Shown: positions 1 through 12,884 of the stretch, piece after piece
How positions within the stretch are numbered: position 1 is the first letter of the stretch
Layout: each line of letters starts with the position of its first letter
Assembly: GCA_019828545.1 (NCBI GenBank)
Contig: JACVRA010000161.1
Span: 124,001-188,000, forward strand
Direction: 5' to 3'
From: Paracamarosporium sp. OC-R06-R3
Lineage: Eukaryota > Ascomycota > Dothideomycetes > Pleosporales > Didymosphaeriaceae
Length of the DNA stretch: 64,000 bases
Notes under the pieces: model-generated
The model's input: the letters and a program-made list of their open reading frames with translations, nothing else
Database searches by the model: none
Told to the model about the DNA's origin: nothing
Translations under genes and position numbers: made by a program

Positions 1-422
1 AAGGAGTCGAGGCTGCGCTATCGTCTCTTCATATATGCACGAGATATCGATTCGCCTAGCGACTTCCTATTTCCGCCTCTTCATGCTCGTGCTGAGCATC
101 ACCCGCGTCCTCGGATTTGGCCTTCTCGCATAAGCCATGCTTTTTCGACTCAAGGGTGCGTCGCTACGCCGCGTATTCTCCAGATTGCCAATCCAGCGTT
201 ATCTGCATATGAAGACAACGGTTGGTATTGAATTCGCTACGGCGGGACCGGCATCTTCAAATGCAAAAAATGTCGAATCACCGAGCATAACTTGGGATCC
301 TTCTTCCTCTGCTGTGTACTTGTAGAAGCGTTGGTGTGTTGGTTTTCACGTCCTTCAGCCCTGCTGATGTCGCTCGCTTTTCGTCGATAATTTTTAATGT
401 CACTCCATTATTGTTACGACCC
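1..422. other. Left-edge intergenic sequence
   Basis: Upstream region of the peroxidase gene. Short open frames here (for example 137-325) show no recognisable protein family. The peroxidase reading frame is open upstream to 336, but the stretch between 336 and 423 does not look like a secretion signal, so it is treated as 5' untranslated sequence. No RNA gene or repeat was seen. Confidence 0.5.
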
Positions 423-3096
423 ATGCATACTAGAATATTCTTAGTCGCTAGCCTTTTGGCGCGCTGGCATTTCGCGTACGCTGTGCCCACATGGCCAGCG
501 CCTACTGATGAGTTGGAAGATATACTTTTCCTCACCACGGGCTATCGATCACGAGGATTTGCGAACGCAGTCACGCCTTGCTCCAAAGGACTCTCATCAA
601 GCCGAGTGACGGCAGCCGAATGGCTTCGGACCGCCTTCCATGATTCGATCAGTGGCAACGTCTACACTGGCGCTGGTGGCCTGGACGGCTCCATAGCATG
701 GGAGCTCGACACGCTCGAGAACGAAGGAGTCTTTGCAGAAGATTCGGTAGCCGCCTGGGCACCCTATGTCTCCGACTTGACGTCCTTGGCCGATGTGATT
801 GCTGCTGGGACGTACGCCCTCACACGTTCCTGCAGCAACATCAGCGTTGCGATTCGCGGAGGCCGCCTGGATGCATACGAAGCTGGACCTCTTGGATTTG
901 TGCCTCAGCCTCAAAACGCCGTTAGCATCTTTCGAAACCAGTTCGCAAGGATGGGTCTTGACGATGCAGGCATGGTCCAATTTGTAGCCTGTGGACATAC
1001 GATCGGTGGAGTTCACGCTGCGGATCACCCCGAAATCACTGATGATACTCTCGCAACTTTCGATTCCACTCCGCACTCTCTGGACAACAGCATCGCAGTC
1101 GAATATGTGTCAGGGTCGACAAACAATCCCCTGGTAGTTGGCAAATCCATAGCGAACAAGAGGAACTCCGATGCCAGAGTCTTCAGCGAAACAGACGACA
1201 ATGCTACCATCAGTGCACTAGCTGCAGATCCCGAGCTCTTCGCAACCACATGCCAGTCTTTATTCCAGAAAATGATCGATCTGGTTCCATACGATGTCCA
1301 GCTTTCGGATCCAGTCACTCCCTACGAGGTGAAGCCATATGCATTGCAGCTGACGCTTCTCGATGGCGGCTCAAAGATTAGATTCACTGGCGACATTCGA
1401 GTTCGTACCACCTCAAATAGTGTTTCACAAGTGCAGCTCATATACACCGACCGTAATGGTGCGGTGAGTCAAACGCCCATCAGCACCACGCCCCAGGGTT
1501 CGGCTACAGGCTTCGACGACAGTTTTTCCTTCTTCAGTTTCTCCACGGATATTTCTGCAGACACATCTATTTCATCGTTTACAATTTCAGTCACGTATAG
1601 CGACGCCGAGCAGACATACGACAACAACGGATCCGGGTTTCCAGTGGAAGACGCCGTCATCTACCAGGCTCCACAGAGCTGCTTGGACGCTTCTGGGAAG
1701 CTGACGGTCGTTGCTGCTGTTCGTGGTAATCAAGCTGCGCCGAGTTTGCAGGCAATGATAAAAGTACCACAGGAAAGTCCGAACCCTGTGCCTTCGATTT
1801 CTACGACAAGAGTTCGTATGGCGACGCAGTCTGCTGTGGGCTCGTATCAGCTTTACGCGGCCGATTTGGGTTTTACGGGTGCTCAAGCGGATTCTGCAGT
1901 TTTTGGTGTATTTGCGGGGAGTGTTGGGGATACGAGGAAGGGGGTGAGCGGGTTACCCACTCGTTGTACGACGTTGGCGGTGTCGAGTCAGAGTTCTGGT
2001 CCATCAAGCGGTTTCGTCACATCTTCAAGTACTGTGCCGACGTCGATATCAACCGGAGGATCGAACTCAGGCGCACAAGTCTCAACTTCGTCCTCTCCCT
2101 CTGTCTCTCCAACACCAACGTCAAATGCAGATTTTACATATCAAGGATGCTACCTCGATCCTGTCAATCCCCGAGCGCTCTCAGGCAAGACCGCCTACGA
2201 TGAAGAGATGACCATAGACGAATGTGCCGCTGCTTGTACGCAGTACCAATACTTTGGCCTAGAATATGCACGCGAATGCTACTGCGGCAACGCCATAGAT
2301 TCCACCAGCACCGAGCAATCGGACACAGACTGCAACATGCCATGCGGCGGCAGCTCAACGCAACTCTGCGGCGCAGCTCACCGCCTCAGCCTCTACACCA
2401 ACCAGAAGTACGCCGCACCCAGCATCGCGCAAATCGACGGATACACCTACCGCGGCTGCTACAGCGAAGGCACCACGACACGCGCACTCCTCGGCCCCAG
2501 CTTCAACGACCCCAACATGACCCCGAACCTCTGCGCCTCTCTCTGCAAAAGCTCAACCTACTTCGGCGTCGAATACAGCCAGTACGTTTCCCCTCTCTCC
2601 CCCTCCCGCCCCACGCACAAACCTAACCTAACCCAGAGAATGCTTCTGCGGCAGCACCCTCCAAGCCAGCAGCACGCCCCAACCTGCAACAGACTGCATC
2701 ATGCTATGCAGCGGAAACCCAACCCAATACTGCGGCGGCCCCAACCGCCTGACCCTCTACGCCAACACCGCCGCGTCCCCACCCCCAGCCATACCCCCCT
2801 CCGTCGCAAACTACACCTACCAAGGCTGCTACACAGACAGCGTAACCGCTCGCATCCTGTCCGCAGAATATATCCCTGATTCCGCGCTCACGCTCGAGAA
2901 GTGCGCTGCGGCGTGTGAGGCGTACACGTTCTTTGGCGCGGAGTACGGCGCGGAGTGTTATTGTGGGGATGAACTGGGGAATGGGACGGCGAGGGTGGAG
3001 GATGAGGAGTGTGGGATGGGGTGTGCGGGGGATGCGGGGGCGTTTTGTGGGTCGGTGAATAGGTTGTCTTTGTTTGGGAGGGGGGAGGGGGTGTAG
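423..3096 (+). CDS. Secreted heme peroxidase with three WSC domains
   Basis: Predicted exons 423-2581 and 2637-3096 (55-bp GT-AG intron), giving 872 residues. The ATG at 423 is chosen because it starts a clean signal peptide (MHTRIFLVASLLA...FAYA); an in-frame ATG at 336 only adds an unlikely leader. Residues about 30-340 are a plant/fungal-type heme peroxidase domain: distal histidine in the WLRTAFHDS motif (H73) and proximal heme-ligand histidine in CGHTIGG (H192). A Ser/Thr-rich linker (about 530-565) leads to three Cys-rich WSC carbohydrate-binding domains at about 570-660, 673-762 and 778-872, each with the GCY...CAAAC...ECYCG...LCG pattern. The splice restores the second WSC domain across SQ-ECFCG. 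By family this is an extracellular or wall-bound H2O2-dependent oxidase tethered to glycans. The substrate cannot be told from sequence. No C-terminal membrane anchor is visible. Confidence 0.9.
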
Positions 3097-6000
3097 GTGG
3101 GTTTGGGGTGGGGTGGTGGGTGTTCTGAGGGTTGGGTTTTGTACGCTTGAGAGGTTGGTTGGTTGGTTATGTTTACTTCTGATAAGACACCTTTTTTTGT
3201 TTTATAAAGGTTTGGGTTTTGGGGAAGGAAGGCTGTGTGCTGGGAGATATGCGTGGGTGGTCTCGGTGTACTGATGTATGTCTCGAGAAGGCGTGTGAGA
3301 AGCTTGGGGGCTTGGGTTACCTCGTGTTAGATGATATATAGGTTATACTCTAATTTAGTTCTATTCACAGGACGTGCACCTTACGCATCGTTCAGACACT
3401 TCTCGCTTCGCCCTTCTTGCTGCCTTGGCGCTTGTCTTCATCATTCTTCTTCGTCGCGTCCTCTTCCAGCCGAGTCCTGCGAGTCTTTTGGAGCCAGAAC
3501 GCTGGCACTGGTAGTCACTGACACGCGGGAAAACACCCGCGAAAGCCTTACCAGACCGTATCCGTGAGGATGGACCGAGCTTCTCGCACCAGTCGCAGTT
3601 GATAAACGTGAGGAAGGGCACGAGAAGTCGGAAATATCGTAAATGGGGACTCGTTGGTTCGGGACAGTGGGGGCGCTGGCATGAGACTCGTATGGAAAGG
3701 CATGTAGGAAATGACATTTATCGCCGTAGCTGCATCTACCGTGTGCGTAGTAACGGCATGGGTGCGTCTTGTAACCACGGGGGAACTCTCGAGAAACGTT
3801 TTGGGGGACTCCGCTGTCGTGCTGAAGTGTGGGTAGATCAGGAGGGGAGAGATTAGTAGATGAGATGTCGACATCTTATGATTATTCGGACTAGCTAGTA
3901 ATCTACGGTGAAGATAAGTCACCTTAATGTTTTACAATCGGAAAGCAGATGGCCTACGAAGTTTCAAATACCGCCTCAAATTTTCGTGGAAGCTCAAAAC
4001 ACTGGATCTCGCTGAGCAGTTGAAGAAAAAAGAACGTCTCAGGGAGGTCAAAGTGCACGTTTTTCTGATTCGGAAGGGTTGGGCGCTGGATCTGATGTGT
4101 GATATTAGGCTCATGTTGCGAAGGAACAACAAGCAGTCGTGGAGGCCAATAGAATAGAAAGATCATTGTCATCAGGATTTCTAGATGTAGTCTTTACTCC
4201 AATACCCGGTCAGAGGACTACAACAAGCTGCGCTTCTACCATGAATCTGCAGACTAAATCTGTCTTGAGAAACCAGAGTCAGTCAAATCTAATTCCAAGG
4301 TCTCTCATAGCATGGCGAGTTGAATAGGTACAAGTAATAGAGCATGAATGTACGAAAGATTGATCCTAGCCTCGTTTCCATACGCTAAATACTCACGACG
4401 AAGATTGAGTTTGAGCAAGTAGAGATGAGAGATGTGTTTTTCACGGAATCTTTGATTCGAATTCAGATAATCTAGTCCGTAAACCATCAACGTGGTTCGC
4501 ATATGAGTCTTGGGGCCAAGGTAAACTGACTTTATCAAGTCGGTCATACGCCGTCCCGCGTGACGAAAATAAGAAGCAGTCTCACGTGATGATGCCTGAG
4601 CTACGTCGCACAAGATGGGGTTCTGGGGATATCTTTCCAGGCAGCAGCTTACTCAGGACTTCTAAAACCTTGAAATGAACAAGATTATACCAATTTCGCT
4701 ATCCTTAGCACACGCGGTGCAAGTGAAATGCTTGAAGAATGGCTAGCCAGTCATCCACCAATTGGTGTCATTCGTGGTGATCATCATCAAGTTCATCCAC
4801 GTGAATATACGTGCGGTGACTCCGTGCTGCAAGATTGACCATTCAAGAGACTCTTTTGTATCCAGTAGGTTATCTTTTTCAGTGACAACAGCAGGCCATT
4901 ACATCATCAACTCTCGAGAGTCATCGAAGGATTGGAACAGCAAGACCCATGCTTCCGGACGGCTGGATAAAATGTTCTAATGCAATCATCTGCAGATGGA
5001 AACGTCGCCGATCTCTTGGTTGTTAGTGTACCCGAAGGATAGTTTACCTGAACTGAGCCAATGACGTCCAAGCACAAAGTCGTCGAAGCACACGAACGAT
5101 GCGCTGCTAGGTTGGTAATGATCTGCGTATGCAGGCCACAGCACGCTGTCGGGGAGATGTGAGTGCAATATAGGTTGCTTCAAAAGCTCGGGCAATGTTG
5201 GTTTATAGCGAGGCGACGGCAAGATTGCGAAGCGCGGATAACGCGCCACTGCAGTAATGGTATACTCATGATAGGCGCCTCCGCCGTTGATTTAGGCAGA
5301 CCGGTTAGACGTAGACATCGATACGGTAGCGATGGATGATGGCGGTGTATGCAATTCGCTATGACGTGGAGACAAGCGCACAGAGGATGTTCAGGATCTA
5401 AACCACTTCTGGGCTAACTTAATTCATGCCTGAAGGCCGCTCCACGTGAGACAGCTTGCAGGACGCCATGGGGCCGTAGAAAGTTCCATGCGTCTTTCCA
5501 TCCCACGTAGGTCCAATTTTGTCAATGCGCTGACAGGCTCGGCAGGGCGGAAACGATGTGTCGTTTATTAAAAGCAATCCTACGGTGCTTATAAAACATC
5601 CGTGCGCCGGGGACTATCACCACTCTCCAAAGTCCGACGCTGTCCACGCACCCACTCCCCATTTTCTGGCTGCCAACTGCGCGCCGCGAGCTTCCCTCAG
5701 TGGTCCTTCTGCATCCGGCAGGCCCACAGTCATTTCGAGCTTGTGATGCGAGCCAAGTTGTCTCCTGCTGCAGGCTCTCGCATCCTCTTGTTGCACACCT
5801 GCACATAAGCTGGACCTGTGCGCTAGGGCTGAATGTCGGTCGACTGTGCCACGATGAGATGAGTCGACGCTTAGGCAAACCCACATTTATCCCTAAAGAG
5901 CACGTCTTGCCAATAATTGGGTGGTACACATGTTCTAGAGACACTATCGGGCTTCTACAACGCCAGCCCTGCTAGTCGTCGGGATCACCCACAGGCCCAA

Positions 6001-6272
6001 TGCCTGTTGTAACCGCCGCCTTATATCCTGAGCCCATAAGCGCAATTAAGCTCACACTGCCGGATCCTACACCTACCCCGCGGCGCACACCTCGTCCCGC
6101 GCTTCGATCCGAGCGCCTCACGCAGCATCTATCTAAAGCCCCATAAACCCCAGTGTCTGCGCTATTCACTTACGTCGAACTCGCTGGCCGTGTGGCCGGT
6201 GCGCAGCCATCACATGACCTGGAGAATCTAGCACTGTCGTCGACCGGGATCCTTATAGCGACGACATTCAAC
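3097..6272. other. 3.2-kb intergenic region, no gene recognised
   Basis: Only short overlapping open frames occur on both strands (such as 3361-3717 minus, 5522-5944 minus and 5700-5975 plus). None shows a recognisable domain, and none can be extended by convincing splice sites. The first about 150 bases after the peroxidase stop are G/T-rich on the plus strand and probably form its 3' untranslated region. No tRNA, repeat family or transposase remnant was noticed. Confidence 0.5.
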
Positions 6273-7893
6273 ATGTATCATGGAATGAACGTCTTGGAGG
6301 CGAGGCGAACGGCCCCGATAGGAGATCGCGGCACCATAATCAACATCGTCTCCTGGTTACTGACAGTCGTTGCGATATGCGTCCTCACCGCAAGATTCAC
6401 AATGAGATTGTCCATAAAGGATAAGACGCGTCGGTTCGGGTTGCATGATTTCTTCATTCTGCTCGCTTTTGTGAGTTTTACAAAACTGTATCTTGCAAAC
6501 AAAGCACTAACTTGTATAGCTTTTTAGTGTCGCTCAAACTATCGCTGTGTCGGTAGAGTCAATACAGGCTTTGGGTCAGCACATGAGGGAGCTGAGCCCA
6601 CACCAAAAGATAATCTTTCGGAAGGTAAGTTTCCTAATAATTTCAGTCAACTATTTGCCCTAATTCAGATAGACCGAGTATGCTGGTTGTATCCTTTATG
6701 TTGCCAACTTTGGCTGCGCTAGGATATCTCTTTGCTTGCTCATTAAAGACATTCTCCCTGGCTCCACAGCGCGTATTACGGCTCTCATTTTCGCAGCGTT
6801 CACAGCTCTCTGGACGTTCTCCGGTGTTCTTGTCGCTTCTTTTGCGTGCTCACTACCCAATCCATGGCAGTGGGGTGACGGCAAGAAATGCATCAACGTG
6901 GTTAGCTGGGTGAATTACGTCGGAAGCACGAACATTCTTGTTGAAATACTTCTTATTTTGATACCCCTTTGTATATGGAACGTTCGAACCTCCGCTGGTC
7001 GGCGTGTGTCTGTTTCTTTATCATTTTTATCTCGTTTAAGGTATGTACATTCCCAGCTAAAGTTCACCTTTGTCCACTGACAGGACCACAGCATCGTAGC
7101 CGCCGTTGGTGCGCAGCTACATTTCTTCAACGCACGCCACACCGGCGACCCCACTTACGATTCCTGGCCCACGACGCTCTGTACCCAGATCGCGCAGAAC
7201 CTCTCTGTCATTACCGCTTGCCTTCCCAGCCTGCACCCTTTCATCGTGAAGATGCTTGCCGGCTCCATTAAGAGTGAGAGCATCAACAAGATTGCCTGGT
7301 CGAAGAAGGGCACAATATCATCGTTCTTCTGTAGACGGAGAATGTTCGACCCGATGTCCTCGCAGTCATCAACTATGCCGATCAAACAGGAGAAGGAAGA
7401 AGAGTATTGCGCACCGTTGGCAACTTATGGCCTGGATCGGGCATCTACACATCTTGTTTCGCCCCAATCGAACGGTTTTCCTACAAACATTGCGACACCG
7501 GCGGCCGACCCAGAACCGCCTAAAGATGTTTTCATGCGTAACGTCGAGATACCCAGCGTCTCACGCCAGTCTAGCCTCAGACGACCATCCACTATCCGTA
7601 ATTCGAGGGGCATTCCTCAAATCCCAGAGATCCCCAAGTCGCTAGCCGAAGTAGGCGTCCTTCCACTGATAGACTACGACACGGACAGCAGTATGAGTGA
7701 TAAAGGGTCTGGCACAAGCAGTCAAAAAAGTAGAAGACCGCCGTCCGAATACATCTTCAACAGATCCAAAGTCATCAGTGTGCCAGAGGAGAGCCATTTA
7801 AGGGAGCAAAGGGAAGAAGGGCAGTACTACAAAAAGTACTATCCTCCATTACCTAGTCCGAAAGCTCCTAAAAAGCCTCCAAGAGCCTTCTAG
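6273..7893 (+). CDS. Fungal rhodopsin-domain 7TM protein (PTH11-like superfamily)
   Basis: Predicted exons 6273-6470, 6520-6624, 6673-7040 and 7092-7893, giving 490 residues. The last two acceptors (after 6672 and 7091) were chosen because nearer AG sites lead straight into stops, while these restore continuous hydrophobic helices. Seven membrane segments follow one another: IINIVSWLLTVVAICVL, DFFILLAFLFSVAQTIAV, the ILYVANFGCARISL helix, ITALIFAAFTALWTF, ILVEILLILIPLCIW, VSLSFLSRLSIVAAVGAQL and LSVITACLPSLHPFIV. This layout and the ACLPSLHPF motif fit the fungal plasma-membrane rhodopsin-domain family, usually annotated as integral membrane or Pth11-like. The last about 220 residues form a hydrophilic Ser/Pro-rich tail, probably cytosolic. 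No ligand or pathway can be inferred. The frame is open upstream to 6153 without an ATG, so 6273 is the first usable start. Confidence 0.82.
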
Positions 7894-10670
7894 AATACTA
7901 TCGCAAATAGACAAAATATAATCTGATGAAAATGGTCACCTTAGTTTACTTTTCGCTATATATCGCGTGATCACATTCGGCACACTCGAGCAATGACTTG
8001 TGCTACATTGAACATAAAGGTTTTTGCGCCATGAGCGCTTTCCCAGCGTACGATCTGTCTCCTTCGGCACCTTCACCTCTATGGATTTTTTCGGTTCGTA
8101 CCCCTTGCGTTTTCCCTCTGCCGTCCCCCCGGATCCATCTGTGCTAGACACGCTCGCTACCAAGACTTCAGTGTATCATGAGAACCGGTGCTACTGCAGA
8201 CAACGTACCCGAGATCCTACTCCGTTCCGCTACAACGAAAGGCTTGAAGCGTCTTACCAACGGTTTGGTGAGGCAGAGAGCTTGTAGTTCTCGATGCACA
8301 GCAAATTTCACGATTGTGCCTTGCATCAGCCGCGTTGTCCCACGCGTAAGAGCAGCACTACTGCACTGCATCGCTCGATTCTTCTTCCATGGTACAAACC
8401 AAGCTATCCCTAGCTCATTTTCAACATGTATTCCTTCCTTCACAATGGCATATTGCTGCATAGCATTCGTGAATCTCGATGATGTGCATGTTCGTAGATC
8501 CCGAGCACCAGTTCAGCCCAGCACGCTCGCTAGCCACGCGAAGGATGCTCTATTGCAGATCCATCAGCATCTATTTTTTCGCTTCGTTCTCTAGTTTTGA
8601 TCCTTAATCCAAGGAAAACTTGAAACTAATGACGCCAGCACAAGAGAAGTAATATCATGTTCAGAAACATAGGCTGGAAAGGAGCGGTCGCTGATTTCGC
8701 AGCAAGGCAGCGCGCGGACAGTGGGGCTTATGCAGTACACGAGGCATCTACCTGAGCGTGCCCAAGTGCGTGTTCCATACGTGAACTAGGCGCACTGGCG
8801 AGAGCCTCACAGACCTCCAGAGAGTGGGCGAGACGCAGCTTCTTACTCATCTTGTCCCAGCCTCCCATTATCCTTTCGCCATCAACAATCTCCCTCCAAG
8901 TCACACGATGAGCCCCCATCACACCGCTTTCTTCATCAGTGTTGAAGCAAAATTGCCTTCGTTTCGCTCCCCGATCGGGATTGTAGATTTGTGCTCTGAT
9001 TCGGTTCGGAGTCCGATTGCCTGCACGGGCCGAGTTCACAATATACGGCTAGTACAGATTCGGAAGGCACATCAGCTCTCGAAAACGAAGGTGAGTATTA
9101 GGGTTTTAAGTCGACGATGTAATGCTAATGCTTTGAGTATGGAGATGCATATATCACGACAAATCTGAGAAAGCTCAAAGTATCGAGGGTGAAACGGTGC
9201 AGTGAAAGAGACATCACGTGACGCAATGGCATCTAGATAAAATGCTTTGCAAGATACGGCATGGAAGCAGGTAACTCATTTGTGTGAATAAAGTGGAAAG
9301 CTAGAGTTTAGCCTGGGTACCGAGTAGCTGACACCGCTTATTGAAAGGGTCCAGCCCGCCCGTTGTACAGTAATGAATAACAAACAGTGCCATCGGCACC
9401 AACGTTTTGGAGCCTGGTGTCCGTAGCATAGAACGATGCTAAACTAATTCCCGGAACTAAAAGCGGGTGGTTCCTCGTACTAAAAGGATGGGTCTAGGAT
9501 CAAGGCATCATAGGCAAACAGATCCTGGTTTCTGTAGCGTTTCAGTGCAAGGCTGAGCGCAAGCACAACCGGAGTCGCCGACGGAAATTGACTGACATGC
9601 TTTCCACTTGCTGAATACAGTACCATCTCCACCTACAAGCTTGATTGATATAGTATTTTGATTTACTAATTCCAGGCGCAGCAGTGTTGATAGTGGAACG
9701 TGAACCTAGCTTGAGAATTATCTAGACACCTGAATCCGTCAGCCTGACATCAGACAATGAACGTGCTTTCGCTGCAGGTTATACAGAAATCTAGCGAGGG
9801 TGAGATACCCCACGGCACTGCCTCGCTTCTAGATTTTGTGGACACAAGAGAACTATACCGTTCGTGTATGCCGGTCTTCCGAATATGCATCCTGTCAGTC
9901 ATATTCATAAGGTTTCAATAACCATGCAGGTGAACACGGCTCGTGAACCAGCCCAATCTCCAGATGCGTAAATGCCTCATCGATAGCTACACCCCGTTGT
10001 CGGTGTCACTCTTTACACGTCAATCGCAACTCACACCAGCACCATAGCTTCAATCCTTCTTCTTACTATATTCCTAGCGATGTCGTGTAATCTCTGCAAT
10101 AGGTAATCACATGCGTGACAGTGGGGGTTTGCGTGTGCTTCAACATATGGCCAGTGCATGTGTTGGTTTGACCCGAGTGTGGGCGCAAAACTTCTGAGCG
10201 TGCTTTAGGTCTAACACCAACATGAACATCCCTGCACACGAAACTTTCTCTCAGACCCTGCATACAACTTGATTTCTAGAACCATGATCTCATAGAACAA
10301 TTCTAGATTTACTTGAATACGTGGGGTGGTTGCAGGAGTCGTGTTAATGGGTACGCGTTGGCTGGGTCCAACCCATATCTGAGCGCAGATCTTTAGAATT
10401 GTGCTCAGCGCTGGGTAACAAGCACGAAGAAGTTCTCCGATCCGAGCCTACGGTTTCTGGTAGAACTTGAGATCATGTTGTAAGTTTTAAGGATCTGGCT
10501 AATGAAGTTTTTTTAAGTGAGGTAGGTTGACTGCTTAGAGAAGTGAAAGCAAGTTTCGCTTTGATCGTAAAATAGCCAGTGTAGGGATGTTCTAATAAGC
10601 AATCCGGTCTAAACAGAACTAATACATTGATCCCGATTCTTCTTTTCTAGCACCCAAAACTTCCTATACG
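7894..10670. other. 2.8-kb intergenic region, no gene recognised
   Basis: Short open frames such as 8178-8594 plus and 8728-9039 minus carry no recognisable domain and lack plausible exon partners. The sequence is of mixed composition with several AT-rich patches toward 9600-10600. No rRNA or tRNA could be supported. A GGTTCGGAGTCC stretch near 9000 resembles a tRNA B box but has one base too many and no matching A box or stems. Confidence 0.45.
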
Positions 10671-11597
10671 TCACTTGGTAATTGAGATGCCATAAGAAGC
10701 GTATGGAAAGTGTTCCAGGCTCGTTCTCATCTCTGCAAGCCCATCTTCTGACAACAGTCGACCATCTTCGGCAGATTTAATCGGTCCCGCAATATCTGCA
10801 AACTCTTCACCATAGTTTGGTACTTTACCATTTGCTTCGGTCCTTCCCATAAGCACATCCACCTCTCTTCCCTTGCATACTTCAGCGAGTCCTGGATGAG
10901 GCACCCACACAACCCTCATACCAGCTCTTCTTGCAGCCTCTACACCTGCAACCGAATCTTCGAACACCAAGCACTCCTTCGCGTCAATAGCTCTCTCACC
11001 GTTCTCCTTCGCAGCATCATTGATTCTTTTCAATGCGAGAAGGAAGATGTCAGGTTCGGGCTTCTTTCTGCTGTCTGACATTTCAGGATCATCTCCAAAT
11101 ACGTGAAACCTTGTATCTGCAAATGCTTCAGCAATGCTTGGAATATGCGACGTCTTAAGCGCGAAGAGCTGCGCGCCTGCAGAGCTGGCCAGCGAAAGAT
11201 GCATTGGAGAAACGGTTCTTGTAGCGAGAGTTTCGAGAAGCTCTTCTACTCCAGGTAGTACTTTGCTCTCTTTGAACAGTTGCGTGTGGGCTTTCTCTTT
11301 CGCCTTCCACTCGGCAAGGGTGAGGGGAACTTGTGCCCAGTCGAGCAGTCGTTGAGTACCCTGTTAGAACTTTTAGTGGGATTGTAAACCTGTGAGAGCG
11401 TAATTGCTCACAGGAGTGCCTCTACTTTGCTGGGTAGCTTTTATTGTCCAGGGATATGCCGGTCTGCCATACTCGCTAAGAATCTTGTTGTAAATATCGG
11501 TATAGATGTCTTCAGAGTTGATAAGCGTGCCATCTACATCAAATATGCACGCTCGAACAGGAGGAGGTTGCTGGGTTATCGCATGCATGATGCGCAA
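10671..11597 (-). CDS. HAD-superfamily phosphatase (GS1/GPP-like)
   Basis: Exon 1 is 11597-11412 and exon 2 is 11360-10671 (51-bp intron), giving 291 residues (288 if the second ATG at 11588 is used). The splice joins QSRGTP to GTQRLLDW. All HAD motifs are visible: motif I FDVDGTL with the nucleophile and acid/base aspartates near the N-terminus, motif II serines in LASSAG, motif III lysine in SRKKPEPD, and motif IV FEDSVAGVEAARRAGM. The helical cap between motifs I and II is the small-molecule phosphatase type. By family it hydrolyses a small phosphorylated metabolite in the cytosol. Relatives include yeast glycerol-3-phosphatase and pseudouridine-5'-phosphatase, and sequence alone does not choose between them. 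A TATA-like GTATATAT lies about 110 bases upstream of the start, at 11703-11711. Confidence 0.88.
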
Positions 11598-12240
11598 CGA
11601 TGAGAAACTGCATTCAGATGAACGATCAAGTCGTAGCTAGCGGGTGCTCAGGCGTACCGGTAGTGGAGAAGCCGCGAGTTGGTCACAATCAGATGCTAGT
11701 ACCCGTATATATCCGCCAGTCGCTTTCGCAATCCGCAATCTCACTGATTGCTAGAACTGTGTATGCATGCTTGTGATATTGCAGGAATTAGAACAACATA
11801 GAACAAGTGTCACACGACTCATGAACCTATGACGTATGTCCTAACATGAGTCATCGTATACATGTGAGCTTTCTAACCTTCTCCCATTGTCTTCATGCTC
11901 ACCTTAAATCTTCCGTATGACTTCCGTTACTGTGCAACTAGAATTGGAAAAAGAAAGAAACTCAACGGGTTGGGGATTGCGTTTGAAAATGCGACATGCG
12001 CTCAAGCAACACGTGACAAACATTGCAAGACCGAACATTTTACTTGAGAAGAGCAAATTCTCTTGAGGCAACTACTGGTTGATTGCATAATATGAATAAT
12101 GGACTGCTTTTGTGTCTGGTTTATCACGGATTCCTGTAATATTTATTGCTGCTGTTCCTGGTGTACTCTCTGCTCATCAACCCTTGGGGTTCGCACTTTC
12201 AACGGTAGATTCAACCCTACACGCTAAATCAACGCGACAT
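11598..12240. other. Divergent intergenic region between HAD and Cys-rich genes
   Basis: This separates the minus-strand HAD gene from the plus-strand Cys-rich gene and probably holds both promoters. A TATA-like GTATATAT at 11703-11711 suits the HAD gene. The frame of the downstream gene is open from 12112 but has no ATG before 12241. A short upstream coding exon (for example beginning at an ATG at 12092 or 12099) is possible but could not be joined convincingly. Confidence 0.4.
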
Positions 12241-12884
12241 ATGTACCAAGCACGTCGAGACAAGTGGCGGAGAGGTAAATGGGAGCCAGAAGAATTCGAA
12301 GCTCTTTTATCGCTAGATGTTAGAAACGAAATGCAGAAATTAGCGAGCGAGGACGAAGAGGAGCGTCAGAAAACCTATGGCAGCTCGCCGGCTAATGATG
12401 AACCTTTGGAACGCAGAGATCTCTCGGAGGCAGTCATCCAAGATCTGATAATCCATCGCAAGTAAGTTTGTTTGAAACTTGCCCTCCATTGAGACTGACA
12501 GCCTCTAGGAACGAATTGCACATCTATCCTCCTCTTGACTACTTGTCAGACCTCGTCGCCCCTTGCGATATCATACATGTGGACATGGTTTGTAAGCTCT
12601 GTATCGAATCATCGTCCAAGATTACGATTATCAAGGCTGATCCAAAGGCTTGTAAAGCCATACCGTGTCCGGAACCTGACTGCTCGAATGAGATCGACAA
12701 CTGCAAGGGCATGTTGAACGGCGTAGTGACGGGCTTGCTTGTTGGAACATGGGAAGAGTACAGAGTTTGGTTGTGTGAGACTTGCAGTACGAAACGTAAG
12801 GATGAGGTGATGAACGAAAAGGATAGGATTACTTGTCATGTCTGTGGTAAAAGCAGGGAAGATGTCGGTAGGCCTTTGAAATGA
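12241..12884 (+). CDS. Small Cys-rich, probably zinc-binding hypothetical protein
   Basis: Exons 12241-12461 and 12509-12884 (47-bp GT-AG intron) give about 198 residues. The splice completes HRKNELHIYPPLDY. The N-terminal half is charged and helical (Glu/Arg/Lys-rich, possibly coiled coil). The C-terminal half carries paired cysteines, CKLC, CPEPDC, CETC and CHVC, with spacing that suggests one or two zinc ribbons. I do not recognise the family and assign no function. The start is uncertain: the reading frame stays open to 12112 without an ATG, so an upstream exon may be missing. The intact splice and clean cysteine spacing support a real gene. Confidence 0.6.

Noticed and set aside
2222..2626. 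134-codon Arg/His-rich open frame
   Set aside because: Shadow of the WSC-domain coding sequence in another frame.
5522..5944. 140-codon minus-strand open frame
   Set aside because: No motif, overlaps several other frames, and amino-acid composition looks random.
6678..6722. Intron with GTATGC donor at 6678 and TAG acceptor at 6722 in the rhodopsin-domain gene
   Set aside because: It leads to an immediate stop. Using the acceptor at 6672 restores an uninterrupted transmembrane helix with no need for this intron.
8728..9039. 103-codon minus-strand frame starting MNSARAGNRTPN
   Set aside because: This type of peptide often arises as spurious translation. No domain or splice partner was found.
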